45,303 bases of DNA from Carboxylicivirga mesophila (lineage in GTDB: Bacteria > Bacteroidota > Bacteroidia > Bacteroidales > Marinilabiliaceae), in contig NZ_JAGUCN010000037.1 of the NCBI RefSeq assembly GCF_018271975.1, positions 1 to 45,303 on the forward strand. The letters run 5' to 3'. The first letter of the stretch is position 1. Every line of letters starts with the position of its first letter. Both the position numbers and the translations under genes were made by a program. The notes beneath the pieces were generated by a model. That model did not search any database, had not been told where the DNA came from, and was given only the letters and a program-made list of their open reading frames with translations. Shown piece after piece: positions 25,486 through 35,000 of the stretch.

Positions 25486-26937
25486 ATGAAACTAAAAATA
25501 TTAATTGCAGGACTTTTAATAGGCGGACTATTTTGTGCTTGTCAGAAATCACAACAAAATAAGCCTCCCAATATCATCTTTTTTCTGGCCGATGATTTAG
25601 GTTGGGCCGATGTGGGGTATAATGGCTCACAGTTCTATGAAACACCTAATATCGATCAATTGGCCAAAGAAGGGATGGTATTTACCAATGCTTATGCCAC
25701 TCATCCGCGTTGCGTCCCGTCGCGATACTCCATCATCACCGGTAAGTATCCTGCCAGGGCGCAGATGCCTGGTCCAGGTGAAGGTAAACTGAATGTTCGC
25801 CCCGGTGATGAAGGCAAATTAAAAGCCGATGAGCAAACCATTGCATCGGCTTTAAAAGAGGCTGGTTACGCAACGTTCTTTGCCGGTAAATGGCATTTAG
25901 CCACTTCTGGCACATTACCACAGGATGTTGGTTTTGACGTGAACATTGCAGGTGGCCATGCCGGCTCACCAATATCCTATTTCTATCCCTACAATGAAGG
26001 CCCGCAGAAAGGTAAAAAGGCACCTATTGAAGGTTTAGAGGACGGCGCAGAAGGGCAGTATCTCACAGATCATTTAACTGATAAAACCATCGGATGGCTC
26101 AAGCAGCATAATGATGAACAACCTGAGCAGCCATTCTTTGCGTTTGTGTCGCACTATGCCGTGCACGAGCCGTTACATGGCAAACCAGAACATGTTGAAA
26201 AATTCAGAAATAAGTTAGCAACGATGACCTACGAGGGTGATGCTTTTATCGGCGAAGGTACCGGAACCACAAAAATGCACCAGGATGATCCGGAGTATGC
26301 AGCGCTGATATACAGCATGGATGAGAGCCTGGGGCGTATCCTTAAAACAGTTGAAGAAATGGGAGAAACCGAAAATACGGTGCTCATCTTCTTTTCGGAT
26401 AACGGAGGCCTATCTAACCGTGGCTTTAATCCACGACGAGTGGCCACATCCAATCATCCACTGCGTGCCGGCAAAGGACACCTGTACGAGGGTGGTATTC
26501 GTGAGGCAATGATAGTGAAATGGCCAGGGAAAATACTTGCAGGTTCACAGTCTGATCATATTGTCACAGGAACCGATTTCTTTCCAACCATTCTGAATAT
26601 TGCAGGTCGGGAGCTATTGCCGCAAGCCCACCGTGACGGAGCTAGTTTTAATGAGCAGTTATATGGTGATGCGCAGGAAGGAAGTGATAGAGCCATTTTC
26701 TGGCATTCACCCGTAAGCAGGCCCCATGCAACAGGTGATATTAACTGCTCAGCCATCAGGCTAGGCAATTATAAGCTCATTGATTTTTATGATGAGAAAC
26801 GGGTAGAATTATATGATTTATCAACTGATTTGGAGGAGAAAAATGATCTGTCGACGGAACTTCCGGGTGTTAAGCAAAAGCTATACTTTAAGCTGAAGTA
26901 CTGGCGTGATTCTACCGGAGCCTATATGGCAGAATGA
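25486..26937 (+). CDS. S1-family sulfatase 4, arylsulfatase A-like lipoprotein
   Basis: The 483-residue lipoprotein has a hydrophobic signal ending LFCAC, with Cys19 the likeliest lipidation site (Cys17 possible). Core motifs are IIFFLADDLGWADVGYNG, Cys76 in RCVPSRYSIITGKYPAR, FFAGKWHLATSG, FFAFVSHYAVHEPLHG, IFFSDNGGLSN and AGKGHLYEGGIRE. The GKGHLYEGGIRE stretch and DLGWADVGYNG opening are typical of the arylsulfatase A/exo-sulfatase-like group. Sequence differs clearly from sulfatases 1-3, so it is not a recent tandem copy. It is the last gene of the PUL, and its expression depends on read-through of the terminator 8 bp upstream. A strong terminator shared with the opposite-strand gene follows. 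Confidence 0.92.
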   Translation: MKLKILIAGLLIGGLFCACQKSQQNKPPNIIFFLADDLGWADVGYNGSQFYETPNIDQLAKEGMVFTNAYATHPRCVPSRYSIITGKYPARAQMPGPGEGKLNVRPGDEGKLKADEQTIASALKEAGYATFFAGKWHLATSGTLPQDVGFDVNIAGGHAGSPISYFYPYNEGPQKGKKAPIEGLEDGAEGQYLTDHLTDKTIGWLKQHNDEQPEQPFFAFVSHYAVHEPLHGKPEHVEKFRNKLATMTYEGDAFIGEGTGTTKMHQDDPEYAALIYSMDESLGRILKTVEEMGETENTVLIFFSDNGGLSNRGFNPRRVATSNHPLRAGKGHLYEGGIREAMIVKWPGKILAGSQSDHIVTGTDFFPTILNIAGRELLPQAHRDGASFNEQLYGDAQEGSDRAIFWHSPVSRPHATGDINCSAIRLGNYKLIDFYDEKRVELYDLSTDLEEKNDLSTELPGVKQKLYFKLKYWRDSTGAYMAE

Positions 26938-26958
26938 TAGTAAGTATGCAGCAATAGT

Positions 26959-26996
26959 AAAAAAGAGGGAATGTATCAGCAGTCCCTCTTTTTTTA
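26959..26996. terminator. Bidirectional terminator between the PUL and the TPR/HTH regulator
   Basis: A 12-bp stem (AAAAAAGAGGGA / TCCCTCTTTTTT) with a 12-nt loop carries A and T tracts on its two sides, so it works for both converging genes. It marks the right boundary of the sulfatase PUL. Confidence 0.85.
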
Positions 26997-26998
26997 TA

Positions 26999-28636
26999 TT
27001 AAAATCCTTCCAGGTATGTTATCAGGTTTATATCGGTGCCGGTTAAATCAAGCCGCTTACGTAACCTGCCTCTGGCCACTTCAACACCCCGCAGCGTTTG
27101 ATGCGTTATAGCTGCAATTTCCTTTGATGTCATATTCAGCCTGAGTAAGGCACATAGGCGCTCTTCTGAAGGGGTTATTTCGGGATGCTTAGCTCTGATT
27201 CGCTCATAAAAGTCATTGTGCACCTGGTTGAATCGCAGTTGGAACTCCTGCCACACTTCATTGTCGGATTGTGACTGTAAATTATAAATAATCTGCTGCA
27301 AAGGTTTTTTATTGGCGTCTTTCAGATTATCCTTGAGGTTAATTAGCTTTTTGGCCACATTGTTAAGCAGCTCATTTTTCTGAACCAGGTACATTACATT
27401 TGTAGTCAATTCTCTGTTTTTGGTTTCCACCTCCATCTCCAATTTGGTGTTTTCCAGGTCCACCTTCCGCTTTTGCATTTTAAAAATTATCATCAGCAAT
27501 ATGGCAATCAATAGGGTTGCCGACAAAATCGTTATTAACAAGGTGTAGAATGATCTGATGCGTGACTTTTCCAGTTTATTGGCTTCTTCTATTTTATCTA
27601 CCTCGTATGATATTTGCAGCTGAGAAAGCTGATTAACCTTTTGTTCATTAATCAGGCTGTCACTAATCAGTTTATAATTTTTATGCTCTTCAAGGGCCTC
27701 TTTAAGTAGTCCTTTGCTTTCATATATTTCATACAAAAACATATGAGCCACTTTCTGAGGTTCCAGGACATTAATCTCTTTGGCAATGTTTAAGGCTTTC
27801 CTGGCCGCCCATTCGGCACTATCCAATTCGTTAATGTTTGAATAGTAGTTGGACAGGAAATAATAGGACTTGGCAAGACCTTCCAGTTCATTGTCTTCTT
27901 GTCTGATTTTAATGGCCTTATTAAGATAGCGATAGGCTGTTGGATAATCCTGTTCTATAATCTCAATCTTACCCAGGTTATTATAGATGGAACCGATAAT
28001 GTGCCTGAAGCCTATTTCTTTGGCTACGTCAAGTGCTTTTTCATAATATACCTTGGCTTCCTTTCTATTGCCCAAACTCAGGTTAGCACTGGCAATATTG
28101 TTGTAAATCTGCGACTGATACCTTTTGTATTGTTCTTTTTCTTTTTCGGTGCAAAGGCCAAAGTAATGCAGGGCCTGTCGGTAATAATTGATTGACTTCG
28201 GATAGTTTTCAATACGATCATAAATCATCCCTGTATTGTTGAAACTTCTGATTAATCCAACATTGTTTTCGATTTTTGTATAATTCTCAATGGCATTCAG
28301 GTAATTCTCAAGAGCTTCATCGTAGTTGCCAAGAAAATAGTTGCTGGATCCGTTTTCGAGCTGGAACTCTGGCAGCCACTCTTCTCTTTCCTTGCTTAGG
28401 GCTATTTGTTCCCCTTGAGTTCCAAACAGCAGCGACTTCTTCAAGTCGTATTTTCTGGTGAGCTTAACCAGTTCCAAAAGTATAGCTAACCTTTCATTAG
28501 TGTTTTGTGACTGCTCAAGCTTAAACGTAAGGCTGTCTTCCCTGACAATATCATTAGCTAATACATTATGCTGGCTAAGCGCATAGATACACAGATACAG
28601 CCATACATTTATTGAATATGGTAATAGTTTCTTCAT
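26999..28636 (-). CDS. Transmembrane TPR protein with C-terminal LuxR-type HTH (one-component regulator)
   Basis: The 545-residue protein has an N-terminal signal or anchor (about 1-28) and a run of six or more tetratricopeptide repeats (about 60-340; FNNTGMIYDRIENYPKSINYYRQAL and IYNNLGKIEIIEQDYPTAYRYLNKAI are clear units). One membrane helix follows (about 363-386), then a coiled coil (about 388-425, RKVDLENTKLEMEVETKNREL). The C-terminal DNA-binding helix-turn-helix (about 480-540) shows TPSEERLCALLRLNMTSKEIAAITHQTLRGVEVARGR (motif split), as in the LuxR/GerE superfamily. TPRs would face the periplasm and the HTH the cytoplasm. No kinase or receiver domain is present. It is divergent from the small ORF and giant protease genes and is their obvious candidate regulator. 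Confidence 0.88.
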   Translation of the reverse strand: MKKLLPYSINVWLYLCIYALSQHNVLANDIVREDSLTFKLEQSQNTNERLAILLELVKLTRKYDLKKSLLFGTQGEQIALSKEREEWLPEFQLENGSSNYFLGNYDEALENYLNAIENYTKIENNVGLIRSFNNTGMIYDRIENYPKSINYYRQALHYFGLCTEKEKEQYKRYQSQIYNNIASANLSLGNRKEAKVYYEKALDVAKEIGFRHIIGSIYNNLGKIEIIEQDYPTAYRYLNKAIKIRQEDNELEGLAKSYYFLSNYYSNINELDSAEWAARKALNIAKEINVLEPQKVAHMFLYEIYESKGLLKEALEEHKNYKLISDSLINEQKVNQLSQLQISYEVDKIEEANKLEKSRIRSFYTLLITILSATLLIAILLMIIFKMQKRKVDLENTKLEMEVETKNRELTTNVMYLVQKNELLNNVAKKLINLKDNLKDANKKPLQQIIYNLQSQSDNEVWQEFQLRFNQVHNDFYERIRAKHPEITPSEERLCALLRLNMTSKEIAAITHQTLRGVEVARGRLRKRLDLTGTDINLITYLEGF

Positions 28637-28887
28637 TCTTATCCCTCCCGATGGCGACTAAAGTACTTAATAATTCCCAAACAAATAGAATGCCGCAATA
28701 ATGTGAAATATAGTCAAAAAATAAGTGTGAGAGGTGTTAAAGAGCAATAAAACAGATGTGTATGATTCTGGGTGAGAGGTGAAATTATCCAATTAATACT
28801 CTTTGACCAACCTATGCTGAGGTTTTGTGACGTGAATGAGAAGTTCTGAGAGGGAGCTTTTTTTGATGTCTTAAGGCTAAACTCCCT

Positions 28888-28902
28888 GTTTTGTATCAAA
28901 AC
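28888..28902 (+). promoter_or_regulatory. 15-bp palindrome in the leader of the protease locus
   Basis: GTTTTG-TAT-CAAAAC is a perfect inverted repeat ending 6 bp before the small ORF start. It contains the 11-mer TTGTATCAAAA, identical to the left arm of the candidate operator upstream of the first susC. It may be an operator of the divergent HTH regulator, or an mRNA hairpin masking the ribosome site. Confidence 0.45.
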
Positions 28903-28908
28903 CAAAAA

Positions 28909-29070
28909 ATGTCTAACAAATTATTAAATCCAAGGATGTGCCGAGAGATAACTGATAAAGAAATAAACCGACTTATTAAGAAGCGGGAAGAAGAGAATAA
29001 AGTCTTCAAGAAACTGCTTAAACAACTGGAGTCGACGAATAAAAAAGCAAACAAGAAGAAACTTCGATAA
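28909..29070 (+). CDS. Small Lys-rich helical protein (53 residues) ahead of the protease gene
   Basis: An ATG at 28909 opens 53 codons ending in TAA at 29070, 23 bp before the protease start. The product is strongly charged. After MSNKLLNPRM a single predicted helix or coiled coil (EINRLIKKREEENKVFKKLL) is followed by a basic tail (KKANKKKLR). There is no signal peptide. Amino-acid use (Lys/Glu with heptad-spaced Leu/Ile/Phe) looks like a genuine small protein. Its position as first gene of the divergent operon supports translation. It could bind nucleic acid or a partner protein, or be a leader peptide whose translation sets expression of the protease. The name and function are unknown. Confidence 0.5.
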   Translation: MSNKLLNPRMCREITDKEINRLIKKREEENKVFKKLLKQLESTNKKANKKKLR

Positions 29071-29093
29071 TTAAATCAACAAAAATCTACAAA

Positions 29094-32000
29094 ATGAATA
29101 CATCTACCCATGTTAGAAAGTTCATGCTGTTGCTGATGAGTGTCTTTATATTCTCACTTGCTCATGCGCAGCATTTGCAGACTTACAAAAATGGAAAGCT
29201 CCAGGGGGCTTTTAAAATAAAGCTGAAGCCAAGCCTGGTGGTTGAGCCGAGCGGGCTTAAGTCCAAAACAGTTAGTGGCTATTCTGAAGTCGGTATTAAA
29301 GCTGTTGACCAGCTGAATATTCAGTATGAGGCTGTAAAAATAGAGCGACTCATACCTTATTCTGCCAAGCATGATATTAAGCACCAAAAGCATGGTTTAC
29401 ATTTATGGTATAAGGTGGAGGTTGAAACAGAGGCGCAGCTCGAAAGCGTTATTAAGGCCTATGGCAATTTAATTGAGATTGAACGGGCTGAGCCATTTTA
29501 CGAAAAAAGCCTGGTGCCACATAATCTGCGGATGGCGCCTAAAGCAATGCTGAATACGATGGCTACAACCAGCGAATCACCTTTTGATGATCCGCAATTT
29601 AATGAGCAGTGGCACTACCATAATACAACAGATAATCCTGGAACACCGGGAGCGGATATTAACCTGTTACGTGCGTGGAATCGCCAAACAGGAGATCCTG
29701 ATATAGTTGTCGCAGTTATTGATCAAGGTGTGGATTATAAACACGAAGATTTGGCTGCCAATATGTGGGTGAATGAAGCCGAGTTAAATGGTACGCCCGG
29801 TGAAGATAGTGACGGCAATGGCTATGTGGACGATATCTATGGCTTTGACTTTGTTAATATGGATGGCGATGTAAAACCATTGCCGCACGGAACACACGTG
29901 GCCGGTACAGTGGCAGCTGTAAATAATAATGGTATTGGAGTTGCTGGTGTAGCCGGAGGATCAGGTAACAATGATGGTGTGCGCATCATGTCATGCATGA
30001 TTATGTCGGAAAGTTCGACAGGTAGCGCTGAAGCTGCCTTTGTATACGCTGCTGATAATGGTGCTGTGATTGCTCAAAACAGCTGGGGCTGGAACGTGCC
30101 GGGAGTTGTGGAACAATCTATATTGGATGCCATCGATTATTTTATGGAAGAAGCCGGGCAATTTGAAAACAGCCCCATGAAGGGTGGTGTGGTCATTTTT
30201 GCTGCCGGTAATAATGGTGACGAAGGTGAATATTGGCCAGGCTGCTATGAGCCGGTAATAGCTGTAGCGGCCACAGGACCTAACAATAGGATTACAAGTT
30301 ATTCAAACTATGGCGACTGGTTAGATATTTCGGCACCTGGAGGTGATGTGCTTGATGGGCAGGATCATGGTGTATTAAGCACTATGCCTGATAATAGTTA
30401 TGGTTTCTACGATGGTACATCAATGGCTTGCCCACACGTGTCGGGTATTGCCGCGCTGATTGCCTCTGAATATAAAGGACCTGAGTTTGATGCCAGCCAA
30501 CTGACTGCCAGATTACTTGGTGGAGTGAATGTAATTGACACCATGGAGATTAATAAGCCTTGGACTGGTAAGGTTGGGCTTGGTGCCGCTGATGCCTACC
30601 TGGCGCTGCTTGAGGACAATGGCATAGCACCCGATGCCATTACTGATTTGAAGCATAACGGGGTATCTGGCACATTTACTTTATTAGAATGGACAGTGCC
30701 TGCCGATGAAGATGATGACCAACCTCGTTACTTCCATGTGTATTATTCCGAAACACCTTTAGATAATAACAACCTGGATGCGGTTGATTATGTGCGCATC
30801 AATTCCTTGGCTGATGCTGGCGATGCCTATTCATACCAGTTGGATAAGCTTAAAGCGCACACCACTTACCACATAGGAGTAACAGGTGTTGACCGTTGGG
30901 GTAATGAAGCAGAGTTGTCAAATGTGATTACCATTACCACTAACAGTGGACCAATTATTTCACTGGACAAGAAAAATATCGACTTCAGCATTGATGTGAA
31001 TGTAGATACGCTTTCGCATCAGCAGTTTACAATCACTAACACGGGAGAGGGCTTACTTAACTGGAATATCAGACAAAACCATGTTGAAAACATAGATATA
31101 TACAGCCAGATAAACGACCGTATACCATATAAAGTTAATTATACAGGAGGTAAAACGGGTGTTGAAGCACACAGTTTGTCAGCTTCAGAGGACATTGTGC
31201 CGTATGCTCAGAAACCTACTCTGGGATATATGTATTACTATGATCCTAATTATCTGCTTGAAACACTTATTACATTTGGTGAATCCAACGAAGAGTTAAG
31301 CAATTCTTCGGCAACTTACTTCAAAGTAATTAATCCGGATGGGTTTAATCTAACCAGTGTTCAGGTGGGTTTAAACTTTGAAAAAATGTCTGAAGAGCCA
31401 CTTTATGTTGAGGTGTACAAAGGGGGAGATATTAATACTGCCAAGCTTATTCACTCTCAGACATTTGATGTGGGGGAAGTAAATTATTACATCGATCACA
31501 TCGTCTTTAATAAACAAATGTATTTTAACGAGGGAGATGAATTTTACATTGTATTTCATATTCCACCTGGGCACCGATATCCATTCCTTGCAGCTCAGGC
31601 ATACAACATGGCTGTTACCGATTATTCATATTACAGCATCGATCAGGGAGTAACCTGGAAAAAAATAAAAGATGTTTATTACGACTATACCAAGGTTTGG
31701 GTGGTTATTGCGACAAATGAACTGGAGGCACTTGAACCTTATCTGGAGATTTCTGAAACAGCGGGTTATCTCAATGCTAATGAATCACAAACCATTGATT
31801 TAACTGTAAATGCAGCCAAACTGATCAATGGTAACTACGAAACCAATCTGCAGGTTTTTGGTCAGGGCTATCCTGATAATTGGGAAGATTTAACGCTAAA
31901 CTTTGAGGTTAATGGTCAGGACAGTCGCATTCAAAGTGATGATGTAGTTGATTTTGGCAACGTATTTATTGGTACAGGAAAAGAGCAGAGTATTACGATA

Positions 32001-35000
32001 TATAATACCGGACTGGCTGCATTTGATAATGCATTCAACTCGTTGAATGTGGAAATCAGTCATCCTGACTTTAAATTAATCGGTAATGCTCCAAAGGTTA
32101 TTCCGGCAGAACGCTCGGAAGAGTTGACGTTCTATTTTACTCCAACAACCGAAGGAGCTATCAATGCTACGGTGAAGGTGAGTGATAAAATCGGCAAAGT
32201 ACACACCTTCAGTTTATATGGAGCAGGTACCTGGCCTGCCAAAGCGGTAGTTAGTCCGCCTGTAAGTGAATTTGCCAACATGGTACTTGGTGATGCTTTT
32301 GAAGGTAGTTTCCACCTTCGTAATGAGGGTGACTTCCCGTTACGCTACTATGTGCCTAAGTTTGCCGATGGCTCCAATATGCCTGATTTTGATAAGAATT
32401 CCATCCACAACTTTGGTTATGTGGCAGGGGAGAATATACCGACTCCGGGAGAAGAAGCTTTCGTGTGGGACGATATTCAGTTTACTGGCACAGATGTTAC
32501 GGATCTCTTCCGTCTCGATGGTTCTGTTATGTTAACAGAGGCTGAGATGGGTTTCCGTTTCCCCTATTTTGGTAATGAATACGACACTTGTTATATCTCT
32601 AATTGGGGAGCAGTATCAATGGTCAATAATGGTTGGTTCAATTCCAAGCCTGCAGGCTATAAGAACCCTGCTCAGCCAACTAAGCTGATATCTGCCTGGG
32701 GAATGCCATTTAGTTTAGATAAAGGTGGTAAGATATACTACCAGTCACTTCCTGGCAAATTCATCATTCAGTATCAAGGGGTAGTACATGAGAGTTATAA
32801 TTACGATAGCTCTACAAGTAATGGTATTGGCTGGTTGGAGGAGCCAGTAACTTTTCAGATTGTACTGCATCAGACAGGAGATATTGATTTCAATTATAAA
32901 GACCTGGGCGAGGTGCTGGGGACAAGAGATCTTGGGTTTAACAGAGCTTCAACGCTAATTATGATTGAAGACCAGTCATTGGATGATAGAATTGTACTAA
33001 ATGGTTATGGCACAAAGGCCTCTGAACCATTTGTTTTGAACACTTTCCCAACTACAGGTCATCAGATTTATTTTAAGAATCCGGGATTTGGTGTGGTTGA
33101 AGAAATTAGTAATCCGTATGGAACGGTTCCGGTTGGTTCATCAGTAGAGATTCGTTATAAAGGTTCAACAGAGAAACTGTATCAGGCCGATTTTAATGAG
33201 CGCATTAATATTGTCAGCACCGACCCGGTTAATAACCCGGTTAGCCATACCATTAAACTGAATATTACAAGTGGTGGCGTGGTAGACTTTGTCTTTGAAC
33301 CGCAAACATTGGATTTTGGTGATGTTTTCCAGGGGGCTATTCAGGATATTAAACTGCGAATCACCAATGAAGGACGCGCCATTGGCACCATTACCGATGT
33401 AGTGCTCGGAAATGGGTTGTTTACTGTAGATGGCTATTTGCCAGCTATGTTACGTCCAAAAACGGTTTCGGATTATACAGTTACGGTGAACGCAGCCGAA
33501 CTGGGGGCTATTAACGATGTGTTGGTAATCACAGATGATGAAGGTCAAACCTATCGTATACCGGTAGCATGTAATGTGGTTGATGCGCCTGTTATTTCAT
33601 CAGGAGTGAGTGAAATTAATCAAACGCTTAAGCATGGTGAATCAACCGTTGTAAGTGTAGATATTATCAATTCAGGCAACAACCCGATGGAAGTGATGCC
33701 ATCCGCCAATGAGTGGCTGTTTGCATGGCCTGATGATGGTTCTGAAGTAAGTAGGGGCTTTGACTATACCTATACGATAGAAGACATTGCTGATTCACCA
33801 TATCTGAATTGGAGTACTGCCATCAAGGATGGGACTAAGCTGGATGTAACCAATGAAATCTTCAATCCTGATAAATTTTGGATGACTATTCCATTACCCT
33901 TTGAGGTGGCTTATTACGGTGAAAAGTATGATACTATTTATGTGGGACATACCGGGGTGATAACTTACTTGCCTAATCAGCCTTCACGGGAATGGGGACC
34001 TGATCATTTTATTCCTAATGAGGCACCAATTAATGGTTATCTGGCACCACTATTCGGGTTTAATGGTTTATCTAATCCAGAAATATATCCTGAGACAGGG
34101 ATATACACAAAAACCTATGACGATAAGTTCGTTATCCGTTTTCAGGATATGGGATCCAACGGAGGAGGAGCACCAGCTACAGTTGAAGTATGGCTGTATA
34201 AGAGCGGTATAATCAAGTATATGTACGAAGTGATGGAGCCTGAGTTAGCCAGAGTACTCGCATCGTTAATTGGGATTGAAAACCAGGATGGCACCAAAGG
34301 TATTCAGGTGTCGGCGCGTACAATGGGAATTATCAAGGATGGAACCGTAGTTACTTTCTTACCAACCAAATCATACACAGTTCCAGCCAACAGTACACAA
34401 CCGTTTAATGTTTACTTAAATGCTGAGTCGCTGTATGATGGTACTTATACCGATAACCTCAGGTTTGCAAACGATACGCCTGATAATCCTGAATTCAGCA
34501 TCCCCGTTGTAATGGAAGTAATTGGTGAGAATAATGTGCTGGTGAACGATACCCTCGATATGGGTGAACTAATGATGATAGAGCACGATAACACTGATTA
34601 TACATCGCCATATAAGCGTTACGATTTTGATTTTACAGTAAAGAATGAAGGGACACGTGCTGTTCAGATACGTAATGTGAAGCTTAAGGATGGTTTTAAC
34701 TACGCCATCACCATGGGCGATGACAATAAGTTTGGAACAGGTAGCGCCGCCGATGGTTGGGTAGATATCTCACGTAAGTTGATAAACTACAAGCTTAAAC
34801 CAAATGAGGAAGAAACCTTCCGACTACGTGTATATCCATTGGCAGAAGCAAATGTGATTGATACCGTAATGGTGTATTGCGATATTGAAGAGGAAGCCAT
34901 TAAAGTGCCGGTGTCAGGGGTGTTTACAATGCCTCCGGTGATTAATGTTCAAACAGAAGGCATTCACCTGTATACCGATACCATTAATTATGTAGCTAAT

